64,000 bases of DNA, taken from positions 150,051-214,050 of the forward strand of contig NZ_JACYUY010000003.1 in assembly GCF_014842025.1 (NCBI RefSeq), given 5' to 3'. A program made the translations under genes and the position numbers. How positions within the stretch are numbered: the stretch's first letter is position 1; every line of letters begins with the position of its first letter. Below are positions 8,083 to 19,613 of this stretch, piece after piece. The notes beneath the pieces are model-generated. The model was not told the DNA's origin, did not search any database, and saw nothing but the letters and a program-made list of their open reading frames with translations. The DNA comes from Massilia sp. CFBP 13721 (GTDB lineage Bacteria; Pseudomonadota; Gammaproteobacteria; Burkholderiales; Burkholderiaceae_D).

Positions 8083-9831
8083 ATGACCACGCTTGCAAGC
8101 CTGAATACCCTCGACGATGCCGCCTTCGTCGCCGCGCTCAACGGCATCTACGAACACTCGCCCTGGATCGCCGCCCGCGCCGCTGACATGCGTCCGTTAG
8201 TTACATTATCTGGGTTGAAACGCGCCTTGCAGGAGGTCGTCGACGCCGCCAGCGCGGACGAACAACTGGCGCTGCTGCGCGCCCACCCGGAACTGGCGGG
8301 CAAGGCGGCGATCGCCGGCGAACTCACGCAAGAGTCCACGGGCGAACAGGCGGCCTCTGGCCTGAACCTGTGCAGCGCCGACGAATACGCGCGCCTGCAT
8401 CAGCTCAACCGCGACTACAACGACAAGTTCGGTTTTCCCTTCATCCTGGCCGTCAAGGGCCCGACCGGACGCGGACTCACGCGCACCAGCATCATCGAGA
8501 CCTTTGCGCGGCGCCTGAAGAACACGGGCGCCGACGAACTGGCCGAAGCGCTGCGCCAGGTGCACCGCATCGCCGAGATCCGCCTGAACGCCCTGCTCGG
8601 CGTCAAGCCCGAACTGGGCGAACGCATCATGGACTGGTGCGAAACCATCGGCGCCTGGAGCGACGCCGACACCGGCCTCACCTGCGCCTACCTGACGCCG
8701 GCGCACCGAAAAACGGCCGCGCAGCTCGCCGCCTGGATGCGCGCGGCCGGCATGGACGCGCACGTCGACGCGGTCGGCAACGTGGTCGGCCGCTACGCCT
8801 CGAACGACCCGCAGGCCAGGACGCTGATGACGGGTTCGCACTACGACACCGTGCGCAACGGCGGCAAGTACGACGGCCGCCTCGGCATCCTGCTGCCGAT
8901 CGCCATCGTCGCCCACCTGCACGCGCGCGGCGAACGCCTGCCCTTCCACCTGGACGTGGTCGGCTTCGCCGAGGAAGAAGGCGTGCGCTACCGCAGCACC
9001 TTCCTCGGCAGCAGCGCGATCACCGGACAGTTCGACCCGGCGCTGCTGGATGCCATCGATGCCGAGGGCATCACCTTGCGCGACGCCATCCGCGCCGCGG
9101 GCCAGGACCCGGACGCGATCGGCGCCATCGCGCGCAAAGCCGAGGACCTGCTCGGCTTCGTCGAGGTCCACATCGAACAGGGACCGGTGCTGCTCGAGCG
9201 CGGCCTGCCGGTGGGCGTGGTGACGGCGATCGCCGGCAGCTCACGCTACCTGGTCGAACTGAGCGGCGTGGCCAGCCATGCCGGCACCACGCCGATGGGC
9301 ATGCGCCGCGACGCCGCCGCGGCCGCGGCCGAAATCGTGCTGCTGGTCGAAGAACGCTGTGGCGGCACCGCGTCCCTGGTCGGCACCGTCGGCCAGCTCG
9401 AGGTGCCGGCCGGTTCGGTGAACGTGATCCCCGGCGCCTGCCGCCTGTCGCTCGACATCCGCGCAGCAAGCGACGCCGTGCGCCTGGCGGCGGTGGACGA
9501 CATCCTGGCCGGCATCACCGCGATCTGTGCGCGGCGCGGCATCGAGGAAAAATTGTGGAAGATCGTCGAGGCCGATGCCGCCCCCTGCGCGCCACGACTG
9601 ATGGACATGCTGGGCGCCGCAGTCGAACGCCAGGGCTTGCCGCGCTTCGACCTGCTCTCCGGCGCCGGCCACGACGCCATGCAGATGGCGCAGCTGACCG
9701 AGGTCGCGATGCTGTTCACGCGCTGCGGCAATGGCGGCATCAGCCACAATCCGCTGGAGACGATGACGGCGGACGATGCCGAAGCGGCGGCGCAGGTGCT
9801 GCTGGATTTCCTGCGCCGGTTCGGAACTTAA
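8083..9831 (+). CDS. UraD-AllC fusion: OHCU decarboxylase and allantoate amidohydrolase
   Basis: The 582-residue product joins two enzymes. Residues 1-170 are a 2-oxo-4-hydroxy-4-carboxy-5-ureidoimidazoline (OHCU) decarboxylase with the family motifs HPELAGK and FGFPF. Residues 175-582 are an M20-type allantoate amidohydrolase with metal-site His253 (GSHYD), Glu298-Glu299 and His363 (HIEQGP), plus the late motif GGISHNP. The first half makes S-allantoin; the second hydrolyses allantoate to ureidoglycine, CO2 and ammonia. The step between, allantoinase, is not encoded in the window. The ATG at 8083 fits the start of the UraD domain; GGAGG lies about 40 bases upstream, too far to act as its ribosome site. 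The gene overlaps a convergent small gene by 4 bases. Confidence 0.92.
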   Translation: MTTLASLNTLDDAAFVAALNGIYEHSPWIAARAADMRPLVTLSGLKRALQEVVDAASADEQLALLRAHPELAGKAAIAGELTQESTGEQAASGLNLCSADEYARLHQLNRDYNDKFGFPFILAVKGPTGRGLTRTSIIETFARRLKNTGADELAEALRQVHRIAEIRLNALLGVKPELGERIMDWCETIGAWSDADTGLTCAYLTPAHRKTAAQLAAWMRAAGMDAHVDAVGNVVGRYASNDPQARTLMTGSHYDTVRNGGKYDGRLGILLPIAIVAHLHARGERLPFHLDVVGFAEEEGVRYRSTFLGSSAITGQFDPALLDAIDAEGITLRDAIRAAGQDPDAIGAIARKAEDLLGFVEVHIEQGPVLLERGLPVGVVTAIAGSSRYLVELSGVASHAGTTPMGMRRDAAAAAAEIVLLVEERCGGTASLVGTVGQLEVPAGSVNVIPGACRLSLDIRAASDAVRLAAVDDILAGITAICARRGIEEKLWKIVEADAAPCAPRLMDMLGAAVERQGLPRFDLLSGAGHDAMQMAQLTEVAMLFTRCGNGGISHNPLETMTADDAEAAAQVLLDFLRRFGT

Positions 9832-10106
9832 GGCCGGGTGGTGCCGGGCAGCTTGCCGCCTACCGTGAGGGCGATGGACAGGCCGATCGAGGCCAGCAGG
9901 AGAAACCCGCCCAGGCGCTCGCCGGCCAGGAACAGAAAGGCGAACCAGAACGCCACTGCCCACAGGACGCAGCATGCGATCAGCTTGAACGGATTGCGTG
10001 GCGCGGCGATGGCGGCGCTGGCCGCGCGCGGCGCGCCACACACCGGACAGGCCGTGCTGCCGTGCCCGGCGCCGCTGGCACAGCCCGGGCAATGGATCAT
10101 TTCCAT
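9828..10106 (-). CDS. small zinc-ribbon membrane protein of unknown function
   Basis: The 92-residue product begins with CPGC and continues with CPVC (residues 6-9 and 21-24), a short zinc ribbon, followed by two hydrophobic segments at about 40-62 and 66-83. AAGGAG lies 6 bases before the ATG. It is convergent with, and overlaps by 4 bases, the uraD-allC gene. No function can be assigned. Confidence 0.65.
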   Translation of the reverse strand: MEMIHCPGCASGAGHGSTACPVCGAPRAASAAIAAPRNPFKLIACCVLWAVAFWFAFLFLAGERLGGFLLLASIGLSIALTVGGKLPGTTRP

Positions 10107-10227
10107 GGTGGCTCCTTCATCGGTTGAGGCGCATGCACCAGGAAAAGCGTACGTGGCCGCCGGCGCGAAGTGGTGATTGCTGTCACGCCCAGCTTAGAGA
10201 CATCGATGCCAGTGTCAAGGAACACAC

Positions 10228-10695
10228 ATGATCGAATTGCGACCGGCACACACTGGTGAACTTGCCCTCCTCTGGGCACTGCGCACGCGCGCGGTGGCCG
10301 CCGCCTGCGCCGGGCATTACAGCGCAGCCGTGCTGACGGCCTGGCTGGACGCACCGGCGCCGGATTCCCTGCAGTGCTTGCTGGCGCAAGGCGGCGGCCT
10401 GGTTGCCGAGGAAGCGGGACAGGTGCTCGGCTACGCCGTGCTGGACGCCGGCGCCGAGGTGGACGCGGTGTTCGTCGAACCGGCGCAGCATGGGCGCGGG
10501 ATCGGAGGGTTGCTGCTGGGCGCCGTCGAGGACGCGGCGCGTGCTGCGGGCTGTAAGCGGCTGTTTCTGTCGGCGTCGCTCAATGCGGTGCCCTTCTACC
10601 GGCGCGCCGGCTTTGTGGCCGTGCGCGAAGAGATGTATCCGCACCGGTCGGGTGTCGAGATTCCGTCGGTGTTCATGGAAAAGCTGCTCGGCTGA
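10228..10695 (+). CDS. GNAT family N-acetyltransferase
   Basis: The 155-residue product has the GNAT fold: a beta segment ending VDAVFVEP, then the acetyl-CoA loop QHGRGIGGLLL (Q/RxxGxG/A, about residues 89-99), and a C-terminal FYRRAGF motif. AAGGA stands before the ATG. The acceptor substrate cannot be inferred from this locus. Confidence 0.87.
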   Translation: MIELRPAHTGELALLWALRTRAVAAACAGHYSAAVLTAWLDAPAPDSLQCLLAQGGGLVAEEAGQVLGYAVLDAGAEVDAVFVEPAQHGRGIGGLLLGAVEDAARAAGCKRLFLSASLNAVPFYRRAGFVAVREEMYPHRSGVEIPSVFMEKLLG

Positions 10696-10726
10696 TCTTG
10701 CTACCAACAGTGGCGCATCGTAGTAC

Positions 10727-10862
10727 GTAGGGTGGACTCCCGAGTCCACGCGTTACGACATCTGCAAACCTGCTGCTCTTCGTGGAGCGCTACCGGTCCG
10801 AACATAACGGGTTCGCTGAATAGCCGACGCTGCAAACGCGTGGACTCGGGAGTCCACCCTAC
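10727..10862. repeat. paired inverted GTAGGGTGG repeat (REP pair)
   Basis: Left unit GTAGGGTGGACTC then GAGTCCACGCG; right unit CGCGTGGACTC then GAGTCCACCCTAC, an inverted copy, with about 84 bases between the units. Each unit can fold on itself through GTGGACTC/GAGTCCAC, and the two units can also pair over the whole element. It lies between the acetyltransferase and the convergent EamA gene. Confidence 0.88.
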
Positions 10863-10887
10863 GGTACGCGACAGCCAACGGTACGCT

Positions 10888-11763
10888 TTATTTTGTTCGC
10901 CGCGCCAGCACCAAGGCGATGCCACCGAGGATCGCTATCGAGGCAAGCACCAGCCGCAGCGTCACCGCCTCGCCCAGTACCAGCACCGCCCCGAATGCCG
11001 TGATCACCGGCACCGACAACTGCACCGTCGCTGCCCGCATCGCCGTCAACGCACGCAGTGCGCTGTACCACAAGGCATAGCCGACGCCCGAGGTGACCGC
11101 GCCCGACACGGCTGCCAGCACGACGCCCGTACGGTCGGCATGGGCGGCGCCGGCAAACGGCAACCACAGCACCAGCGCCAGCGGCGCCGCGCGCAGGAAG
11201 TTGCCGGCGGTGGCGCGCAGCGGGTCGGCGGAGCCGCGCCCGCGCAGCGAATACACGCCCCAGGCCGCACCCGCCAATGCCATCGACGCCGCGCCCGGCA
11301 AGGGCGGCGCGCTCACGCCCGGCAGCATCAGGTAGATCAAACCGGCCGCCGCCAGCGCCAGGCCGCACCAGGCCGGCGCCGTAAAACGCTCGCCGCCGCG
11401 CAGTGCCCAGCCGAACATGGTCAACTGGACGGCGCCGAACAGGATCAGCGCGCCGGTCCCCGCCGCCAGGCCGGCGTAGGCAAAGGAAAAGAAGGCGACA
11501 TAGGCGAACAGCGCTGCCGCCGAGATCCAGTCGCCGCCGGTTCCTGCGCCAGGTCCGCTGTGGCTTCCGGCATGCAGGCGCACGATCAGCGCCAGCGCCA
11601 GTGCCCCGGCGACGATGCGGATCGCGCCGAAACTGGCCGGATCGATGCCGCCGCCCGCCAGCGCCAGCCGGCACAGCAGCGAATTGGCGGCAAAGGCCAG
11701 CATCGACGCCGCCGTCAGGGCCAGCGTGGCCCAGTGCGGCGGTGCAGCGGCGCGGTCGCGCAT
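10888..11763 (-). CDS. DMT superfamily (EamA) transporter
   Basis: The 291-residue product has about ten hydrophobic segments in two EamA-like halves, the length and pattern of drug/metabolite exporters. The second half contains VITAFGAVLVLGEAVT, the typical end motif before the last helices. The substrate is unknown. It is convergent with the acetyltransferase, separated by a REP pair. Confidence 0.87.
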   Translation of the reverse strand: MRDRAAAPPHWATLALTAASMLAFAANSLLCRLALAGGGIDPASFGAIRIVAGALALALIVRLHAGSHSGPGAGTGGDWISAAALFAYVAFFSFAYAGLAAGTGALILFGAVQLTMFGWALRGGERFTAPAWCGLALAAAGLIYLMLPGVSAPPLPGAASMALAGAAWGVYSLRGRGSADPLRATAGNFLRAAPLALVLWLPFAGAAHADRTGVVLAAVSGAVTSGVGYALWYSALRALTAMRAATVQLSVPVITAFGAVLVLGEAVTLRLVLASIAILGGIALVLARRTK

Positions 11764-11822
11764 GGCGTCTCTCCGGCAAAGTGGAGGTCCAGTGTAAACC
11801 CTGGATCAGCGCCGGCGGCGTA

Positions 11823-12152
11823 TTACTCGACTTCGGGCGGCGGCACGCGCCTGGCACTGGTGCGGCTCTTGAGCCAGTCGCGCCCGCCCGCGTTCAGGGC
11901 GCGCGCCACCACTGCCGGCGGCAGGCTGTACACGGTGGCCCAGGTGGCGCGGCCATCGGCGCCGTTGGATGGGAAACTGGTGGTCTCGATCGGCCAGTTG
12001 TACTTGCGCTTCAGGGTGCGCACGATGGCGGCCAGCGTGACGCGGCCGCGCAGCGGTTCGGCGCCGGTCTGGTCGTCGTCGGACAGCAGCACGGCCAGCA
12101 CGGCGCCACGCGCCGTCTGCGGACCGGGAAAGGTAGGGGTTTTGCTCGGCAT
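11823..12152 (-). CDS. small protein of unknown function, possible winged-helix fold
   Basis: The 109-residue product is not recognised with confidence. The middle (about 35-85: TLAAIVRTLKRKYNWPIET... then TVYSLPPAVV) resembles small winged helix-like proteins in which a helix pair is followed by a beta hairpin, so DNA binding is possible but unproved. TACAAT (minus strand, 12164-12159) ends only 6 bases before the ATG, which would give a leaderless or nearly leaderless mRNA. The protein is rich in Arg and Lys at its C terminus. Confidence 0.55.
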   Translation of the reverse strand: MPSKTPTFPGPQTARGAVLAVLLSDDDQTGAEPLRGRVTLAAIVRTLKRKYNWPIETTSFPSNGADGRATWATVYSLPPAVVARALNAGGRDWLKSRTSARRVPPPEVE

Positions 12153-12220
12153 GCGGGGATTGTAGCCGCGTTTTCACACGGCTAGTGCACGCGGGCATAC
12201 CGAGCCCGCAGTCCAGGACC

Positions 12221-13507
12221 TCAGGCTGCCAGCCCCGCGTCCGATTCGTTCTCGGCCAATGCGGCCTGCTCCGGTATGCCGGCACGATGCAGCATCGCGT
12301 GCAACAGTACGTTGCAGCCGGCCTCCAGGTGCGCCGGTTGCGCATCCTCGATCTCGTTGTGGCTGATGCCATCCTTGCAGGGCACGAAAATCATGCCTGA
12401 TGGCGCCACGCGCGCCGTATAGATCGCGTCATGGCCGGCGCCCGAGACCACGTCCATCGTCGAATAGCCGAGCTTGTCGGTGGCGGCGCGCACCGCGTCG
12501 ACGCAATCGGGATGGAAGGGACATGGCGGGTAGTACGAGACGCGTTCGATCTCGATGCCGAGGCCGGTATCAAGGCGCGTCCTTGCGACGAAGGCCAGCA
12601 TCTCCTCGTGCATGGTGTTCAGGAGTTCGTCGTTCACGTTGCGCAGGTCGATGCTGAATTTCACCTGGCCCGGAATCACGTTACGGCTGTTCGGGAAGAC
12701 CTGCACCATGCCGACCGTGCCTCGGCCGTAAGGCGGATATCGGTTGGCGATGGCCACCACCTCCTGCATGATGGTGGTGGCCACCTGCAGCGCATCGCGG
12801 CGCAAGCCCATCGGGGTCGGGCCGGCATGCGCCTCCATGCCGGTAACAAGGCAGTCGTACCAGGACAGACCCATCACCGCCGGCACCACGCCGATGACCT
12901 TGTCGGCGTCTTCCAGCACCGGGCCCTGCTCGATGTGCGCTTCGAAATAGGCGCCGATCGGGTGCTCGCCGGGCTCTTCCTCGCCAAGGTAGCCGATGCG
13001 TTCGAGTTCCTCGCGCACCGTCTTGCCGTCGACGTCCTTCGCCGCGTAGGCGCTCTCGAGGCTGAAGGCGCCGCAGAAGACGCCGGACCCCATCATCACC
13101 GGCACGAAACGCGAACCTTCTTCGTTGGTCCAGAACGCGACTTCGATGGGCGCGTCGGTGACGATGCCGTGGTCGTTCAGCGTGCGCACCACCTCGATGC
13201 CGGCCAGTACGCCGTAGTTGCCGTCGAACTTGCCGCCGGTCGGTTGGGTGTCGACGTGGCTGCCGGTGACGATCGGCGGCAGATTGTCGTTGCGGCCGGG
13301 GCGGCGCATGAAGACGTTGCCGATCTTGTCGACCGTGACCGACATGCCGGCTTCCCTGGCCCAGCCGACGACGAGGTCGCGGCCCTGGCGGTCGAGGTCG
13401 GTCAGGGTGAGGCGCTTGACGCCGCCTTTCGGGGTGGCGCCGATTTGGGCCAGTTCCATCAGGGAGTTCCACAGGCGTTGGCCGTTGATGCGCAGGGTGT
13501 CGGGCAT
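12221..13507 (-). CDS. M20 Zn-dependent hydrolase, probable N-carbamoyl-beta-alanine amidohydrolase
   Basis: The 428-residue product belongs to the hydantoinase/carbamoylase (HyuC/AllC) subfamily of M20. Metal and active-site motifs are present: GSHVDTQPTGGKFDG, NEEGSRF, HIEQGP, AHAGPTPMGLRRDA and a late GISHNE. The fold can act on allantoate, N-carbamoyl amino acids or ureidopropionate. The assignment to ureidopropionate (3-ureidopropanoate to beta-alanine, CO2 and ammonia) rests on position: it is the last gene of an operon that supplies dihydropyrimidine dehydrogenase and dihydropyrimidinase. It would be the third pathway step. A repeat unit lies between it and the upstream dihydropyrimidinase gene. 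Confidence 0.9.
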   Translation of the reverse strand: MPDTLRINGQRLWNSLMELAQIGATPKGGVKRLTLTDLDRQGRDLVVGWAREAGMSVTVDKIGNVFMRRPGRNDNLPPIVTGSHVDTQPTGGKFDGNYGVLAGIEVVRTLNDHGIVTDAPIEVAFWTNEEGSRFVPVMMGSGVFCGAFSLESAYAAKDVDGKTVREELERIGYLGEEEPGEHPIGAYFEAHIEQGPVLEDADKVIGVVPAVMGLSWYDCLVTGMEAHAGPTPMGLRRDALQVATTIMQEVVAIANRYPPYGRGTVGMVQVFPNSRNVIPGQVKFSIDLRNVNDELLNTMHEEMLAFVARTRLDTGLGIEIERVSYYPPCPFHPDCVDAVRAATDKLGYSTMDVVSGAGHDAIYTARVAPSGMIFVPCKDGISHNEIEDAQPAHLEAGCNVLLHAMLHRAGIPEQAALAENESDAGLAA

Positions 13508-13562
13508 GGTTTCTCCAAAAAGCGGTGTTGAATCGCGGTGCGGTGTGCAGATGTTCGTTGAA

Positions 13563-16502
<2,940 letters not shown>

Positions 16503-16596
16503 ACGGGTATCTCCAAACAGGTTGCTGGTTCAACCCAGTGTAGCGCAAACATTTATGCAGGCGCGAGCGGCTAACCGCCCGCGCCCTGCCCCCCGT

Positions 16597-17916
16597 TCAG
16601 GCCGGCTCGATCGCCGCGACCGCTTCCGTCACGCCCGGCGCCGGCCGGATCTCCGCCCGCGGATTGCGCGGATCCTGCGTCCAGTTCATGTACGGCTTAT
16701 CCGTTTCCTGCGCCACCATGGCGATGCAGGCCTCGACCGGACAAGTGATTTCGCACAGGTTGCAGCCGACGCATTCGTCGCGGATCACCTCGTAGCGGCG
16801 TGCGCCGTTTTCCAGCACCAATTGCGCGATGGCCTGGTGCGAGGTATCTTCGCAGGCGACAAAACACTTGCCGCAGCCGATGCACTTGTCCTGGTCGATG
16901 CGGGCGATCACCTGGTAATTCATGTCCAGGTATTTCCAGTCGGTGGTGTTCGGCACGGCCTTGCGCGAGAAAGCGGCGATGTTGGCATAGCCCTTCTCGT
17001 CCATCCAGCGCGACAGGCCATCCTTCATTTCCTCGACGATGCGGAAACCGTGCAGCATCGCCGCCGTGCACACCTGCACCGAACCGGCGCCCAGCGCGAT
17101 GAATTCGGCTGCATCTCTCCAGTTGCCGATGCCGCCGATGCCGGAAATCGGAAGGCCGGCGGTGATCGGATCGCGCGCGATCTCGGCCACCATGTTCAGG
17201 GCGATCGGTTTCACGGCCGAACCGCAATAACCGCCGTGGGTGCTGGCGTTACCGACTTGCGGGAACGCGATCATGCGGTCGAGGTCGAGATGGGTGATCG
17301 AATTGACGGTGTTGATCAGCGAGACCGCATCGGCGCCGCCGGCCAGCGCGGCGCGTGCCGGGGCGCGCACGTCGGTGATGTTCGGCGTGAGCTTCACGAT
17401 GACGGGCAGGCGCGTGTGCTTCTTGCACCAGCTTGTGACCATCTGCACGTATTCCGGCACCTGGCCCACGGCCGCGCCCATGCCGCGCTCGGGCATGCCG
17501 TGCGGGCAGCCGAAGTTCAGTTCGATGCCGTCGGCGCCGGTCGCTTCCACCAGCGGTAATATGGCCGCCCACGGCGCTTCCTCGCACGGCAGCATCAGCG
17601 AAACGACCATCGCGCGGTCGGGCCAGGCCTTTTTCACGGCGGTGATTTCGCGCAGGTTGATTTCCAGGCTGCGGTCGGTGATCAGCTCGATGTTGTTGAA
17701 GCCGATGACTTCGCGGTTCTTGCCGTAATGGGCCGAGTAGCGCGACGACACGTTGACGGCCGGCGGATCTTCGCCCAGCGTCTTCCACACCACGCCGCCC
17801 CAGCCGGCTTCGAAGGCGCGCACCACGTTATATGCCTTGTCGGTCGGCGGCGCCGAGGCCAGCCAGAATGGATTCGGGCTTTTGATACCGCAAAAATCGA
17901 TGCTCAGGTCGGCCAT
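16597..17916 (-). CDS. preA: NAD(P)-dependent dihydropyrimidine dehydrogenase, subunit PreA
   Basis: The 439-residue product has an FMN-binding dihydroorotate dehydrogenase-like barrel (about 1-330, with FGCPHGMPERGMG and ISGIGGIGNW) and a C-terminal 2[4Fe-4S] ferredoxin domain with CIGCGKCFVAC and CVGCNLCEITCP. With PreT it reduces uracil or thymine to the dihydro form, the first step of the pathway. The start at 17916 overlaps the end of preT by 13 bases, as expected for subunits translated together. Confidence 0.94.
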   Translation of the reverse strand: MADLSIDFCGIKSPNPFWLASAPPTDKAYNVVRAFEAGWGGVVWKTLGEDPPAVNVSSRYSAHYGKNREVIGFNNIELITDRSLEINLREITAVKKAWPDRAMVVSLMLPCEEAPWAAILPLVEATGADGIELNFGCPHGMPERGMGAAVGQVPEYVQMVTSWCKKHTRLPVIVKLTPNITDVRAPARAALAGGADAVSLINTVNSITHLDLDRMIAFPQVGNASTHGGYCGSAVKPIALNMVAEIARDPITAGLPISGIGGIGNWRDAAEFIALGAGSVQVCTAAMLHGFRIVEEMKDGLSRWMDEKGYANIAAFSRKAVPNTTDWKYLDMNYQVIARIDQDKCIGCGKCFVACEDTSHQAIAQLVLENGARRYEVIRDECVGCNLCEITCPVEACIAMVAQETDKPYMNWTQDPRNPRAEIRPAPGVTEAVAAIEPA

Positions 17917-19274
17917 GCTGCCCCCGCTGCGATGTCGTTGTGAATGGCCAGCGCGGCCAGTTTGCCGTGCTGGACCGCCTGCACCGTCAGGTCCTGGCCG
18001 AGCGCGACGCAGTCGCCGCCGGCGTAGATGCCAGGCACCCTGGTGCGCAGCGCGGCGTCGACGGCGATGCGCTCGCCATCGCGCCAGAGATGTTGGGCCA
18101 GCGCGTCGAGTTCCGGCGGCGGCGCCATCGCCTGGCCGATGGCCTTGAAGACGGCGTCGGCCGCGATCTCGATAAAGGTGCCGGTGCGCGCCAGCCGTCC
18201 CTCGTCCATGCGCGTTTCCTCGAAGCGCATGCCGGCCACGCGGCCGCCTTCGTCGAACAGCACTTCCAGCGGCGAAGCCCAGGTCTTGATGCGCACGAAA
18301 TTGGTCTTGGCGATTTCGATCTCGTGGCCGGTCGCGCTCATGGCGTCGAAGCCGCGCCGGTAGACCAAGGTCACTTCGTCGGCGCCAAGGCGTTTCAGTT
18401 GCACCGCCATGTCGATCGCCGTATTGCCGGCGCCGATGACGATCGCTCGGCGCGGCACCGGCAGGGTCGAGAGATCGCTCGCCTGGCGCAGCGCGGCAAT
18501 GTAGTCGGTGGCGGCCATCAGGCCGGGGGCGTCTTCGCCGGTGAGGCCGAGGCGGCGACTGGCGCCGAGCCCGAGGCCGAGAAAGACCGCGTCGAAGCGC
18601 GCGTGCAGGTCCTGCAGCTGCAAGTTGTCGCCCAGCGCCTGGCCATACTGGATGTCGATGCCGCCGATCGACAGCAGGAAATCGACTTCCTGCTGGGCGA
18701 ATTCGCCGGGCAGCTTGTACTTGGCGATGCCGTATTCGTTCAAGCCGCCGGCTTTCGGCTTCGCTTCGAACACGACGACGTCGTGGCCGAGCATGGCGAG
18801 GCGGTGCGCGCACGACAGGCCGGCGGGGCCGGCGCCGACCACGGCGATCGTCTTGCCGGTCGCGGGTGCGCGCGCGAACGGGTGGCCGGCGAAGCTGGCA
18901 TTGTCGATCGCGTGGCGCTGCAGCAGGCCGATTTTCACCGGCTCGCGTTCGGCGTAGTGGTTGCGCACGCAGGCGTCCTCGCACAGGATCTCGGTCGGGC
19001 AGACACGGGCGCAGCTGCCGCCGAAGATGTTGGCCTTGAGGATGCCGATGGCGGCGCCGTTGATGTTCTGGTCGTGGATGTTGCGGATGAAGCTGGCGAC
19101 GTCGATGCCGGTGGGACAGGCACGCATGCAGGGCGCGTCGTAACAGTACAGGCAGCGGGCCGCCTCGATGGCCGCCTGGCGATCTGTCAGGGGCGGCGCC
19201 AGGTCCGTGAATTGCGCCGCGAGCGCGCCGTGCGAGTCGGCGGCCGGTGGCAGGTGCTGGAGAGTCTCGATCAT
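17904..19274 (-). CDS. preT: NAD(P)-dependent dihydropyrimidine dehydrogenase, subunit PreT
   Basis: The 456-residue product is the flavoprotein partner of PreA, of the glutamate synthase small-subunit type. Two N-terminal Fe-S cysteine sets (CLYCYDAPCMRACP and CARVCPTEILCEDAC) precede an FAD motif GAGPAGLS and an NAD(P)H motif IGAGNTAID. It takes electrons from NAD(P)H for PreA. Two ATGs (19280 and 19274) are possible; AGGG lies at better spacing from 19274. A far longer upstream reading runs into repeat DNA and is not credible. Three repeat units separate it from mmsA in the same operon. Confidence 0.92.
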   Translation of the reverse strand: MIETLQHLPPAADSHGALAAQFTDLAPPLTDRQAAIEAARCLYCYDAPCMRACPTGIDVASFIRNIHDQNINGAAIGILKANIFGGSCARVCPTEILCEDACVRNHYAEREPVKIGLLQRHAIDNASFAGHPFARAPATGKTIAVVGAGPAGLSCAHRLAMLGHDVVVFEAKPKAGGLNEYGIAKYKLPGEFAQQEVDFLLSIGGIDIQYGQALGDNLQLQDLHARFDAVFLGLGLGASRRLGLTGEDAPGLMAATDYIAALRQASDLSTLPVPRRAIVIGAGNTAIDMAVQLKRLGADEVTLVYRRGFDAMSATGHEIEIAKTNFVRIKTWASPLEVLFDEGGRVAGMRFEETRMDEGRLARTGTFIEIAADAVFKAIGQAMAPPPELDALAQHLWRDGERIAVDAALRTRVPGIYAGGDCVALGQDLTVQAVQHGKLAALAIHNDIAAGAAWPT

Positions 19275-19391
19275 GTGCATCCCTGTTTTATTGTTGGAGT
19301 GCTGGTGTTCGACTGCTTCATACGGTGTTGCTGGTGTTGCGGACGCTGCTGGAATCGATACCTTTGCTGGACTGCTATTTGATCGAAGGGC

Positions 19392-19520
19392 GTAGGGTGG
19401 ACTCCTGAGTCCACGCGGTGATACCTGTCCTCCGATTTGTCGTGTGGCTGATCTCGCTATAACTATCACCGCGTGGGCCGTAATGCAGGCCACTGGCCTG
19501 CATTACCCCGCCCACCCTAC
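19392..19520. repeat. paired inverted GTAGGGTGG repeat with a variant inner stem
   Basis: Left unit GTAGGGTGGACTC to GAGTCCACGCG (19392-19417); right unit CGCGTGGGC to CCACCCTAC (19470-19520). The right unit has a different inner palindrome, ATGCAGGCCA/TGGCCTGCAT, so the two units are not copies in their cores. They lie inside the pyrimidine operon between mmsA and preT. Confidence 0.8.
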
Positions 19521-19556
19521 GTCCCTATGCTCGGACGTATTGCAACGCGGACGTCC

Positions 19557-19603
19557 GCATGGGCACGTCATTGAGGCCACTGGCCTCAATTACCCCACCC
19601 TAC
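19557..19603. repeat. single repeat unit with inner stem ATTGAGGCCA/TGGCCTCAAT
   Basis: The unit runs from GCATGGGC to CCACCCTAC and carries the strong inner palindrome ATTGAGGCCA and TGGCCTCAAT. It resembles the right unit of the preceding pair and ends 10 bases before the mmsA stop codon. Confidence 0.7.
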
Positions 19604-19613
19604 GCGGTAAGGT

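Noticed and set aside
10727..10862. The GTAGGGTGG pairs as MITEs or insertion sequences
   Set aside because: No target-site duplication was found at the pairs I inspected, and each arm is itself a hairpin; REP pairs fit better. No transposase gene lies in the window.
12221..13507. Assignment of this M20 enzyme as a second allantoate amidohydrolase
   Set aside because: Sequence alone cannot exclude it, but its place after dihydropyrimidinase in the pyrimidine operon favours ureidopropionate, and AllC is already supplied by the fusion at 8083.
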